A DNA stretch of 24,789 nucleotides from JBIOUF01 sp044866695 (GTDB lineage: Bacteria > Actinomycetota > Actinomycetes > Propionibacteriales > Nocardioidaceae). The stretch spans positions 1 through 24,789 of the forward strand of contig JBIOUF010000275.1 of the NCBI GenBank assembly GCA_044866695.1, read 5' to 3'. Of the stretch, positions 6,756-14,786 are shown one piece after another. The position numbers and the translations under genes were made by a program. The notes under the pieces were generated by a model. That model searched no databases and had not been told where the DNA came from. It saw only the letters and a list, made by a program, of their open reading frames with translations. How positions within the stretch are numbered: the first letter of the stretch is position 1; every line of letters begins with the position of its first letter.

Positions 6756-7958
6756 CTTGCGACCCACCACGTACAGCCGCTGGGTGGTCTCCTCTCGTGC
6801 GGCGATCGGCCCGCGGAGGTACCACTCGACCGCAGCCAGCCCGGCGGCCTCGACGGTCTCGACGACGAAGGCCGGCTCGTGGAGGACGGCGTCGAGGTCG
6901 ACCTGCCGGCCGAACCAGGCGTCGAGGTGGCGGAGCTCGGCTCCGGCGTGCAGGCCGAGGACCAGCCATCCGCCCGGCGCGAGCGGGCGCGCCAGGGCCG
7001 CGACCGCGCCGGGCAGCTCCGACGGCGCCAGGTGGATCAGGGAGTACCACGCCAGCACGGCCGCCCACGCGGGGGCGGCTGCCGGGCGGGTGAGCCGCCG
7101 CAGGTCGCCGACCTCGAAGCTGCGTCCCGGGAACCGTCGGCGGGCCTCGCCGACCATGGCGGGCGAGAGGTCGATGCCGGTCGCGTCGGCGCCGGCGGCG
7201 GCCAGGTGCGCCGTGACGTGTCCCGGGCCCGAGCCGACCTCGACGACGGGCCGTCCGGCCGCGTGCGCGGCCACCCGGTCCAGCAGCCAGGTCTCGAACG
7301 GCAGCTCTCCCAGCTCGTCGGCGAACCGGTCGGCGTACGCGTCGGCCACCGCGTCGTACGACGACCGCACGCGGGCGTCGCGCACGTCCGCACCGTCGGC
7401 GATCACCGCCTCGCGGTCGACGGCCTCGGCCGTCGCGGGCGCGGCCGGCTGCGGCACCGGACCGAGCAGATGGACCCAGCGCCGGTCCTGCTGCCCGGGC
7501 CGCCGGTCGAGCTCTCGCACCAGCGGCGCGGGACGTTCGGCCATCCTGCGCAGGCACGCCTCGACCTCACCTCGGTCGGCGAACCCATGGAGCCGGTCGG
7601 TGCGGGTCCGCAGCTCCCCGGGCGCCTGGGCGCCGCGGAGCAGCAGCACGGTGAGCAGCGCCCGCTCGGCCGGGTCGAGGTCGAGCCGCTCGTCGAGGGT
7701 CTGGTGGTACTTCAGCGTCCGCCGCCCGGTGTCGGACCACACGATCCGCAGCAGCCCTCGCTCCTTGAGCGAGCGCGCGGTCCGCTCGACGGTCTGCTCG
7801 TCGAGGTCGACGACCGGCTCCCGGTTGCTGGTCTGGTTGCAGGCGGCCCGCAGCGCGTTCGCCGTCAGCGGGTACGACGCCGGCACGGTCACCTGCTTCT
7901 CGAGCAGGCAGCCGAGGACGCGCTGGTCCTCCGGCCCAAGGGTGGGCAGCTGGGTCAC
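6741..7958 (-). CDS. YceH (DUF480) domain fused to a SAM-dependent methyltransferase
   Basis: 405 aa. Residues about 5-168 match YceH/DUF480, a tandem winged-helix family: LGCLLEKQVTVP, then ACNQTSNREP, later LLLRGAQAPGELR. After a 25-residue linker, residues about 195-400 form a class I methyltransferase. Its motif I is VVEVGSGPGH (238-247), the acidic end of β2 is D263 in GIDLS, and a post-motif segment reads WLVLGLHAG. E. coli YceH is a stand-alone protein of about 215 aa, so this is a fusion. The winged-helix part may place the methyltransferase on nucleic acid or bind a protein. The methylated substrate is unknown. The last codons and the TGA stop (6741-6743) lie within the flanking repeat, so the C-terminus may be slightly altered. 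Confidence 0.85.
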   Translation of the reverse strand: MTQLPTLGPEDQRVLGCLLEKQVTVPASYPLTANALRAACNQTSNREPVVDLDEQTVERTARSLKERGLLRIVWSDTGRRTLKYHQTLDERLDLDPAERALLTVLLLRGAQAPGELRTRTDRLHGFADRGEVEACLRRMAERPAPLVRELDRRPGQQDRRWVHLLGPVPQPAAPATAEAVDREAVIADGADVRDARVRSSYDAVADAYADRFADELGELPFETWLLDRVAAHAAGRPVVEVGSGPGHVTAHLAAAGADATGIDLSPAMVGEARRRFPGRSFEVGDLRRLTRPAAAPAWAAVLAWYSLIHLAPSELPGAVAALARPLAPGGWLVLGLHAGAELRHLDAWFGRQVDLDAVLHEPAFVVETVEAAGLAAVEWYLRGPIAAREETTQRLYVVGRKRAGG

Positions 7959-8014
7959 CAGACGACCTTAGGACCGGCCGACCAGGGCGCCGGCGAACGG
8001 CCCGGCTCTCCCGC

Positions 8015-10003
8015 TCAGCCGGCGTGGACGTGGGGCCGCCGTTTGGGGTCCGGCACCGCGCGCCGCAGGATCTCCCGAGTCATCGGGCCGACCTCCCCGG
8101 CGCCGAAGAGCAGGAAGCGGGCGAGGTGCCCCGCGGGGTTGCCTTCGGTCCACTCGAAGTAGATGTGCGGCCGTTTCCCGGTCACGTCGCGGACGTGCAG
8201 CAGCAGCGCCGCGAGGGCGTTCGGAATGCTGGGCGAGGAGATGGTGACAACCCGGTAGGTCCCGTGCAGGACCTGGCCGTGCACGTCCAGGACCGTGGCG
8301 AACTCCGACGGGTCGGTCAGCGTGACCTCGACGAAGATGATGTCGTTCGCGTCCGGCAGGTCGTTGTCGTCGACGATCTGGTCGAGCTTCTGGCGGTACT
8401 CCGCGCGGTCGCGGCTGTCCGGCTCGTTGGCGACGAAGCGGGTCGTGCGCCGGGCGGTGTCGCGGACGAACTGCTCCGCCCGTGGGTCCAGGTCGACGCG
8501 GGTGATGCGCAGCTCGAAGGCGCGGCTGGCCCGGGAGGCCACGGACACCGTCATGATGCCGGCGATGAAGCATGCCGCGATCTTCACGCCGTCCGGCCGC
8601 TCGACCACGTTCAGAGTGAGCGTGTAGACGAACACGGTCGTGACCAGGGCGAAGGCCGCCAGAAGGCGCCACTGCCGCGCACGCCGGGCGGCCAGCGTCA
8701 CCGCGGCTCCCGCGGACGCGAACAGCACCAGGACCCCGGTCGCGTAGGCGCCGCCTTGCGCGTCGACATCGGCGTCGAAGACCCAGGTGACGACGAACGC
8801 GACGGTGGTCAGCACCAGGACCAGCGGACGCGTGGCCCGCGCCCACTGCGGAGCCATGCCGTACCGGGGCAGGTACCGGGGGACCAGGTTGAGCAGGCCC
8901 GCCATCGCCGAGGCGCCGGCGAACCACAAGATGGCGATGGTCACCACGTCGTAGACCGTGCCGAACCCGTCGCCGAGGTAGCGGTGCGCCAGATAGGCCA
9001 GTGCGCGGCCGTTCGCCGCGCCGCCCGGCTCGAACTCCTCGGCCGGGACCAGCCAGGTCGTCACGAACGCGCTGCCCACCAGGTATCCGCTCATGACCAG
9101 CGCCGCGACCGTCAGCAGCCGCTTGGTGTTGCGAGTCCGTCCGACCGGCCGAGACGGGTCGTCGCCCTCGGCGCCGCGGACGTGGCTCATCACTGCCACG
9201 CCCGTCTCGAAGCCGGACATCCCCAGGGCGAGCTTGGGGAAGACCACGAGGGTGAGGAGCACGAGCATGACCGGACTTCCGTGCTCGGTGGCCAGCCGGG
9301 TGGTCCAGTCCCCGACGACGTCCGGGTCGTCGGCGACCTGTCCGGCGGCGACGGCGATCACGACCGCGTTGAGCCCGAGGTAGGCGACCACGAGCAGGAC
9401 CGCGACCCCGATGGCCTCCTTGAATCCCTTCAGGAACACCGCCCCGAGCAACCCGAGGAGGACGAGCGTGACCGCGAGCTCCTGGCCGCGCACTGCCGGT
9501 GGGACGTGCGGGTTCTCCACCAGGTGGGCAGCCGCGTCCGCAGCCGACAGGGTCATCGTGATGACGAAGTCCGTGGCGGCGAAGCCCAGGAGGGCAAGCA
9601 CGAACAGCTTGCCGCGCCACATCGGCATCAGCCGCTCGAGCATCGCGATCGACCCCTGGCCGTGCGGACTCTCCTCAGCGACCCGCCGGTAGACGGGAAG
9701 CGCGCCCAGCAACGTGACCATCACCAGGACGATGGTCGCCAAGGGTGACAGCGCCCCCGCCGCGAGCGCCGCGATGCCTGGCTGGTAGCCCAGGGTGGAG
9801 AAGTAGTCCACGCCGGTCAGGCACATCACCTTCCACCATTGATGCGTTCTGGCCACGTGCCGCTGGTCCGCGTGCGGGCCCAGGTGGTCCTCCGCCTCCC
9901 CCGGCTCGCCGTAGATCCAGGCCCTGACCCGGCCCGGGTCCACGCTCCCGATCTCGGTCGTCGTGCTCACCACGCCACACAAGCAGTCACCGGCACCGTG
10001 CAT
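8015..10003 (-). CDS. APC-superfamily permease with C-terminal soluble domain
   Basis: 662 aa. After a polar N-terminus of about 55 residues come roughly twelve hydrophobic helices to about residue 490. The first contains GVDYFSTLGYQPGIA, corresponding to the broken TM1 that binds substrate in the LeuT fold of APC transporters. Residues about 500-662 are soluble, mixed α/β, ending in a Lys/Arg/His tail. Annotated relatives are usually called amino-acid permeases, but the APC superfamily also includes potassium importers such as KimA. The divergent KdpDE-like pair makes ion or osmotic transport a reasonable guess rather than a demonstrated role. ATG 10003 has AGGG 5 nt upstream; GTG 9970, just before STTTEIG, is a possible shorter start. 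Confidence 0.8.
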   Translation of the reverse strand: MHGAGDCLCGVVSTTTEIGSVDPGRVRAWIYGEPGEAEDHLGPHADQRHVARTHQWWKVMCLTGVDYFSTLGYQPGIAALAAGALSPLATIVLVMVTLLGALPVYRRVAEESPHGQGSIAMLERLMPMWRGKLFVLALLGFAATDFVITMTLSAADAAAHLVENPHVPPAVRGQELAVTLVLLGLLGAVFLKGFKEAIGVAVLLVVAYLGLNAVVIAVAAGQVADDPDVVGDWTTRLATEHGSPVMLVLLTLVVFPKLALGMSGFETGVAVMSHVRGAEGDDPSRPVGRTRNTKRLLTVAALVMSGYLVGSAFVTTWLVPAEEFEPGGAANGRALAYLAHRYLGDGFGTVYDVVTIAILWFAGASAMAGLLNLVPRYLPRYGMAPQWARATRPLVLVLTTVAFVVTWVFDADVDAQGGAYATGVLVLFASAGAAVTLAARRARQWRLLAAFALVTTVFVYTLTLNVVERPDGVKIAACFIAGIMTVSVASRASRAFELRITRVDLDPRAEQFVRDTARRTTRFVANEPDSRDRAEYRQKLDQIVDDNDLPDANDIIFVEVTLTDPSEFATVLDVHGQVLHGTYRVVTISSPSIPNALAALLLHVRDVTGKRPHIYFEWTEGNPAGHLARFLLFGAGEVGPMTREILRRAVPDPKRRPHVHAG

Positions 10004-10021
10004 CCGGGCCCTAACGCCACG

Positions 10022-10062
10022 CTGACAGTGCCCGACGGCACGCTGTCAGGAACCCGTCAGGG
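10022..10062. promoter_or_regulatory. Palindrome between divergent permease and two-component operon
   Basis: CTGACAG (10022-10028) pairs perfectly with CTGTCAG (10043-10049), and the arms extend inward as TGCC/GGCA with a 2-nt bulge. A related half-site (CCGTCAGG) follows at 10054-10061. The 96-bp gap between the permease start (10003) and the small membrane protein start (10100) is the natural place for a shared operator, so this is a candidate site for the KdpE-like regulator encoded downstream. Prediction only. Confidence 0.5.
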
Positions 10063-10099
10063 ACGCCATTCCGGCCGCGAGAGGACCTTGACTGGGTCC

Positions 10100-10486
10100 A
10101 TGGCCGGCACGGCGACCGCGAGATCCCCCCGAACGAGGGTTCCTGCCTCGCCCACCCCCTGGTCGAGCTCGCCCCTGCGGCGCCTCCCCTCGGTCCGCCT
10201 AGGGCTGGCGCAGGGCGCGGTGGTCATCCTCGTCTTGTGCTGCCGCATGCTCGGCGTGGGCGCGCCGCTGACGCTCGTCCTGGTGTCCGGCATCACCGTG
10301 GCTTGCGCGGTCGGGCTTCCGACGGGCTTCGGGCTCGCGCTCGGGCTGGTCGCCTGGGCGTGGTTCACCGGGTTCGTGGCCAACTCCTACGGACTGCTCA
10401 CCTTCACCGGCCCAGACCTGGTGCGGCTGGCCCTCCTGTCGTGCTGCGGCGCGGCGGCACACTGGATCCGATGGATGATCCGATGA
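10100..10486 (+). CDS. Small membrane protein, first gene of the KdpDE-like operon
   Basis: 128 aa. A basic Ser/Pro/Arg N-terminus of about 30 residues precedes three to four hydrophobic segments: residues about 36-70 as two close helices, 72-92, and a final one ending in AAAHWIRWMIR. It belongs to no family I recognise. Reality is supported by its overlap with the kinase gene: its TGA (10484-10486) and the kinase ATG (10483-10485) share ATGA, the usual sign of translational coupling. The start is uncertain because no good Shine-Dalgarno precedes ATG 10100. It may be a membrane partner of the kinase, which has lost the large cytosolic N-terminus of KdpD. Confidence 0.6.
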   Translation: MAGTATARSPRTRVPASPTPWSSSPLRRLPSVRLGLAQGAVVILVLCCRMLGVGAPLTLVLVSGITVACAVGLPTGFGLALGLVAWAWFTGFVANSYGLLTFTGPDLVRLALLSCCGAAAHWIRWMIR

Positions 10487-11675
10487 GGTCCGTGCCGAGG
10501 TCCCGGCGCGGGTGGCAGGGGCTGGTCGTCGCGGCGGCGTTCCCGCCCCTGGTCGCGGTCGCGCTCGTCCCGCTCCGCGGCACGCTCAACCTGGTCACCG
10601 ACGCGCTCGTCCTGCTGCTCGCCGTCGTCGGCGCCGCGCTCCTCGGCGGGCTGGTGCCGGGGATGGCAGCGGCCCTGTGGGCGACCGTCCTGCTCAACTT
10701 CCTGTTCACCCCGCCGTACCACACGTTCCAGGTCACCGACCCCAACAATGCGGTGGCCCTCGTGGTGTTCGCCGCGGTCGCGGCACTCGTCAGCTGGGCG
10801 GTCGACCAGTCCGTCCGGCGTCACGACGAAGCGCTGCGGGCCGCCACCGCGGAGGCCGCGAACCGGGTCCGCGCCGCGCTGCTCGCCGCGGTGGGGCACG
10901 ACCTGCGCACTCCCCTGGCCGGGCTCAAGGCGAGCATCTCCGGGCTGCTCAGCGACGACGTGGAGCTCTCCGCAGACGACCGTCGCGAGCTGCTCGAAGG
11001 CGCGGACGCGTCGCTGGACCGGCTCGCCGCACTGGTGGAGAACCTGCTCGACGTCAGCAGGGTCCAGGCGGGAAGCATGCCGGTCCACGTCAGGGCGACC
11101 GCGACCGACGAGGTGGTCGCCCGGGCGTTGGACCAGCTGGGCGGTCCTGCGCTGCGTGTTCTCGTCGACATGCCCGAGGACCTGCCGGAGGCGTACGCCG
11201 ACCCTGGGCTCCTGGAGCGCGTGGTGGGGAACCTGGTGGCCAACGCCGTGCGGTTCTCCCCTCCCGGACACCCGCCCGCGATAACGGCGCGGCAGCGAGA
11301 CGGGATCCTCGACCTGCTCGTGGTGGACCACGGCCCCGGGGTACCGGAGACGCAGCGGGACGAGGTGTTCCGGCCGTTCCAGCGCCTCGGGGACACCAAC
11401 AACACCGAGGGTCTCGGGCTGGGGCTCGCTCTGGCCCGCGGCTTGGTGGAGGCGATGAACGGCCGGTTGGTGCCCCAGGACACGGCGGGAGGAGGGCTCA
11501 CCATGGTGGTCTCGTTGCCGGCCGTGAGCGAGCCGAGCCAGCATGTGGCGCTGCCCCCGCGACCAGGTGAGGCCGCTACGCGGAGGCGGCGACCGCAGGC
11601 CACCGCGACACCGGAGGCGTGGGCGGGGCCGCGCTCAGCAGGCGAACGACACGGCAACCGTGGAACGGACCCCGA

Positions 11676-11679
<4 letters not shown>
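10483..11679 (+). CDS. KdpD-like sensor histidine kinase lacking the KdpD N-terminal domain
   Basis: 398 aa. Residues 12-108 are a DUF4118-type four-helix membrane domain, the one found in KdpD, including the NFLFTPPYHTFQVTDP loop typical of it. Residues 125-195 are the HisKA dimerisation helices with phospho-acceptor H139 in AVGHDLRTPLAGLKAS. Residues about 235-348 are the ATPase domain: N box with N254, G1 DHGPG, G2 GLGLGLALARG. The C-terminal 50 residues are disordered. E. coli KdpD carries about 400 extra N-terminal residues (KdpD and USP-like domains), absent here. ATG 10483 overlaps the preceding stop; in-frame ATG 10471 is an alternative. Its 3' end overlaps the regulator gene by ATGA. 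It probably senses an ionic or osmotic signal; no kdpFABC is in the window. Confidence 0.9.
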
Positions 11680-12362
<683 letters not shown>

Positions 12363-12400
12363 CGCGGCTGTCGGGTCGGTCTCCCTCCTGGCTCTCGTTT

Positions 12401-12425
12401 CCATTGCTCTCATGCAACCATTGCA
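12401..12425. promoter_or_regulatory. Palindrome upstream of the MarR gene, probable autoregulatory operator
   Basis: TGCAA (12413-12417) and TTGCA (12421-12425) form a perfect inverted repeat around CCA. A second overlapping one, TTGC (12404-12407) with GCAA (12414-12417), shares the middle arm, and CCATTGC occurs twice in direct orientation (12401-12407 and 12418-12424). The block ends 23 nt before the MarR start. TACACT at 12432-12437 could be the -10 element. MarR proteins typically bind such palindromes over their own promoters. Confidence 0.6.
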
Positions 12426-12448
12426 GCGGGCTACACTTCGGCATCACC

Positions 12449-12973
12449 ATGACCGAGGACGTCTCCCGACCCACTGGCACCGTCGACGCCGCGGCTGCCG
12501 GGGAGCCCGTCGAGCCGCTGCTGCAAGCCAGCCGGGTGATGACCGCGGCGGTGGTGCGCTCGCTGGCGACCGTCAACCCCGCGCTGAGCGTGCCCCAGCT
12601 GCGGGCCCTCGTCCTGGTCGCCGTCGAGGGCTCGATGAACCTGGGCGCGGTCGCCGAGGCCCTCGGGGTGAACCCCTCCAGCGCCAGCCGCACCTGCGAC
12701 CGGCTGGTCACCGCCGGGCTGCTGCACCGCACCGAGGCCGACCACGACCGCCGTCAGGTCGCGCTCACCGTCTCCCTGGCCGGCTCCCGAATGATCGAGG
12801 CGGTGATGGGGGCCCGGCGGCGCGAGCTGGCGACGGTCGTCGAGGCGATGCCCGCCGCCGACCGCCGCGCGCTGATGACCGCGCTGGCGGCGTTCAACCA
12901 GGCAGCGGTCCGCGCCGGTCATCCCGAGGCCGGCCCGGACCTGGACCACCACCTGGTCGCCTGGCTGGGCTGA
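12449..12973 (+). CDS. MarR-family transcriptional regulator
   Basis: 174 aa. The winged helix-turn-helix of MarR is clear: LSVPQLRALVLVA leads into the recognition region LGVNPSSASRTCDRLVTAGLL, and the wing is HRTEADHDRRQVALTVS with the conserved D-x-R. Flanking helices supply the dimer interface. MarR proteins are usually repressors released by small aromatic ligands or oxidants. Neighbouring candidate targets are its own gene, through the palindrome just upstream, and perhaps the FAD-enzyme operon starting at 14280, although azlCD and a 160-bp element lie between. No ligand can be deduced. Confidence 0.9.
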   Translation: MTEDVSRPTGTVDAAAAGEPVEPLLQASRVMTAAVVRSLATVNPALSVPQLRALVLVAVEGSMNLGAVAEALGVNPSSASRTCDRLVTAGLLHRTEADHDRRQVALTVSLAGSRMIEAVMGARRRELATVVEAMPAADRRALMTALAAFNQAAVRAGHPEAGPDLDHHLVAWLG

Positions 12974-12998
12974 CCCGCCCGGCACGGCAGGGCACTAC

Positions 12999-13158
12999 GA
13001 CCTGTTACGAAAGTCCAGCTGCCTGCTACGCGACGACATCCGCGGCACCTCGCTGCGTTGTCCTCGCTCGAAGGAGCGCTGCTACGACTTCGCTCGTCCG
13101 CCTTGCGAGGCACCACGCCTGCCGCCGCTCGCGACGGCAGGCACGTTCGCAACAGGTC
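12999..13158. mobile_element. 160-bp element bounded by 16-bp inverted repeats (MITE-like)
   Basis: The left end GACCTGTTACGAAAGT (12999-13014) and the reverse complement of the right end GACCTGTTGCGAACGT (13143-13158) match at 14 of 16 positions. Inside are a perfect hairpin with 8-bp arms GCCTGCCG/CGGCAGGC (13117-13142) and a smaller one, CGCTC-GAAG-GAGCG (13065-13078). There is no open reading frame of note. CTA occurs at 12995-12997 and at 13159-13161, a possible 3-bp target duplication, and the right copy is the azlD stop codon. It fills most of the gap between two converging genes, so a large bidirectional terminator is the main alternative. Confidence 0.55.
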
Positions 13159-13479
13159 CTAGACGAGCAGCGCCGCGGCCGAGGCGAGGACGAGGTAGGC
13201 GGCGATCCCCGCCCCCACCGAGACCACGACCGGGCGCCCGGCGTAGGCCAGGCCGAAGGACAGCGTCGCCGCGACGGCCGCCAGGGCGGCTGATGCCGGG
13301 ACCGCCGGGTCGTGGAACCTCGCCAGCGCTCGCACCGTGAAGCCGGCCAGCATGGAGGCCCCGACCCAGCTCGCCAGCAGGCTGAGCCGGTCGGGCAGCC
13401 GGCGCGACAGCAACAGCGGCAGCGCCCGCAGCAGCAGGCTTCCCGTGCCCACGACCGCGACCGCGAGGACGACGTTCAC
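13159..13479 (-). CDS. azlD: AzlD-type branched-chain amino-acid exporter subunit
   Basis: 106 aa with four hydrophobic segments and the AzlD features: GTGSLLLRALPLLL near the N-terminus, then a second helix pair after LPDRLSLLASWVGASMLAG. It starts at GTG 13479, overlapping the azlC stop in a 4-bp GTGA, which fits co-translation of the two subunits. AzlD is the small partner of AzlC in branched-chain amino-acid export (BrnE/BrnF in Corynebacterium). Its TAG stop abuts the inverted-repeat element at 12999-13158. Confidence 0.85.
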   Translation of the reverse strand: MNVVLAVAVVGTGSLLLRALPLLLSRRLPDRLSLLASWVGASMLAGFTVRALARFHDPAVPASAALAAVAATLSFGLAYAGRPVVVSVGAGIAAYLVLASAAALLV

Positions 13480-14174
13480 GACCGGCGCTCCGCGTACAGC
13501 GCCGCGCCCAGACCGGCGGCCGCACACAGGAGCAGGGACGCTCCGGCGTCGAGCCGCGCGGTGGCCGCTGCGGAGATGGCGGCGGCGGCGACCCCCCAGG
13601 CGACCGGCCGCTGCCGCAGCTGGGGCACGACGACGGCGCCCAGGGTGAGCACCGGCACCAGGGCGAGCGCTGCCAGTGCCGAGACCAGCCCACCCGAAGC
13701 CGCACCCAGCGTCACGATGACCGGCCAGGCGACGAACAGCGTGGAGGCCGCGCCGAGGTAGTACCCGCGCGTGGCAACGGGCCGCGCGTTCGCCAGTGCC
13801 CAGGGCGCGTCGGTCAGCATCACCGCGGCGAGCAGCTTGGCCCTGGCCGAGGCGTCCCGCCAGCGCGGCGCCATCGCCGTCGAGTACGCCGCCAGCCGGA
13901 CGTTGACCAGCAGCCCCACCGCCGCGGCGGCGGCCCACCCGGAGCCCTGCGCGAGCACCTCGAGGACCGCCAGGTGGGCCGCGCCGCCGTAGATCACCCA
14001 CGTCGCGGCCCAGGCGGCCACCGGGTCTGCGCTGGACGCGACCGCGGCGCCGACGAGCAGGCCGAAGGGGAGGTAGGCGACGGTGACCGCCGACATCGCC
14101 CCCACCCCGACCGCGAAGTCGGTCCGGGCCGACGACGCCGGCCGGCGGGTCGGCGCAGTGGGCGGTCCGGTCAT
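13476..14174 (-). CDS. azlC: AzlC-type branched-chain amino-acid exporter subunit
   Basis: 232 aa. After a polar 18-residue N-terminus there are about seven hydrophobic helices. Family signatures are VAYLPFGLLVGAAVASS near the start, then VIYGGAAHLAVLEVLAQG, and LLVNVRLAAYSTAMAP with the conserved N-x-R. AzlC/BrnF forms the larger subunit of the exporter for isoleucine, leucine, valine and sometimes methionine. It is first in a two-gene operon with azlD. The start at ATG 14174 is divergent from the MaoC-like gene across 105 bp. An in-frame extension to 15236 exists but runs antisense to two clear genes and is rejected. Lrp-type control is common for such genes, but no lrp is adjacent. Confidence 0.88.
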   Translation of the reverse strand: MTGPPTAPTRRPASSARTDFAVGVGAMSAVTVAYLPFGLLVGAAVASSADPVAAWAATWVIYGGAAHLAVLEVLAQGSGWAAAAAVGLLVNVRLAAYSTAMAPRWRDASARAKLLAAVMLTDAPWALANARPVATRGYYLGAASTLFVAWPVIVTLGAASGGLVSALAALALVPVLTLGAVVVPQLRQRPVAWGVAAAAISAAATARLDAGASLLLCAAAGLGAALYAERRS

Positions 14175-14195
14175 GGGCGCACCGTGCCGCAGCGG

Positions 14196-14258
14196 CCTTC
14201 CCCCGGCCTTCCTCCCGCCGTCTGGTCGACCCCGGTCCGGGGGAAGGTCCGGGGAAGG
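14196..14258. promoter_or_regulatory. Inverted and direct repeats in the azlC/MaoC divergent region
   Basis: CCTTCCCCCGGCCTTCC (14196-14212) is a 15/17 inverted match of GGAAGGTCCGGGGAAGG (14242-14258). Within the right half, GGTCCGGGGGAA and GGTCCGGGGAA (14234-14245, 14246-14256) are direct repeats. The block occupies most of the 105-bp region between the two divergent starts, so it could be a shared operator or a strong leader hairpin. Confidence 0.45.
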
Positions 14259-14279
14259 GTCACCGGCCAGGGTGAGGCC

Positions 14280-14774
14280 ATGAACACCACCCAGACCGGT
14301 GACACGGCCCGGCGGACCCGCACCGTGTCCGCCCGGGACATCGCCTTGTTCACCGAGATCACCGGGGACCGCAACCCGATCCACTACGACGAGCAGGTCG
14401 CCGCGGCGAGCCGCTTCGGCGGCCTGGTCGTGCAGGGCGGGGTCACGTCGGGCCTGCTCAACGCGCTGGTCGCCGAGCAGCTGCCCGGACCGGGCAGCGT
14501 CTTCCTCGAGGTCTCCTGGCGGTTCCTCGCACCGGTGCGCCCGGGGGACGTGATCACGGCCGAGGCCACCGTCACGGCGGTCCGAGAGGACAAGCCCGTG
14601 ACGACCTTGGCCACCACGGTCAGGAACCAGGCCGGTGTCACCGTCCTCGACGGGACGGCCGTCGTCTGGAGGGACCCGGTCGTCGCCGGACCCGCGGGTG
14701 TTCGCCACCACCACCAACCGGCCGGATCCTCCGGCCATCACCAACCGGCCGGATCCTCCGGCCACGCCGCCTGA
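14280..14774 (+). CDS. MaoC-like hydratase/dehydratase (hot-dog fold)
   Basis: 164 aa. The (R)-hydratase motif is present near the N-terminus: TGDRNPIHYDEQVA with D30, N32 and H35, followed by FGGLVVQGG, the usual substrate-tunnel stretch. The second half (VSWRFLAPVRPGDVITAEATV) is the typical hot-dog C-terminus. Members hydrate 2-enoyl-CoA or act in polyketide and fatty-acid metabolism. The C-terminus is odd: a 9-residue block, HHQPAGSSG, occurs twice in tandem because of a 27-bp DNA duplication, so the last 20 residues are probably not part of the fold. The start has GGTGAGG just upstream. It leads a four-gene same-strand run with OsmC-like and FAD enzymes. Confidence 0.85.
   Translation: MNTTQTGDTARRTRTVSARDIALFTEITGDRNPIHYDEQVAAASRFGGLVVQGGVTSGLLNALVAEQLPGPGSVFLEVSWRFLAPVRPGDVITAEATVTAVREDKPVTTLATTVRNQAGVTVLDGTAVVWRDPVVAGPAGVRHHHQPAGSSGHHQPAGSSGHAA
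14712..14763 (+). repeat. 27-bp tandem duplication with internal hairpins
   Basis: The unit starting CACCAACCGG occurs at 14712 and 14739 (period 27 bp, 25 identical bases seen in each). Each copy contains the perfect palindrome GGCCGGATCCTCCGGCC (14720-14736 and 14747-14763; 7-bp arms, 3-nt loop). Both lie at the very end of the MaoC-like gene, just before its stop (14772-14774) and the next ribosome-binding site. They could slow 3' decay or affect translation of the OsmC-like gene. Confidence 0.75.
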
Positions 14775-14786
14775 AAGGGAGCCAGA

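Noticed and set aside
8024..9748. 574-codon frame antisense to the APC permease
   Set aside because: Highly charged (Asp/Glu/Arg/Gln/His) composition with no recognisable fold, directly opposite a membrane protein with well-formed helices.
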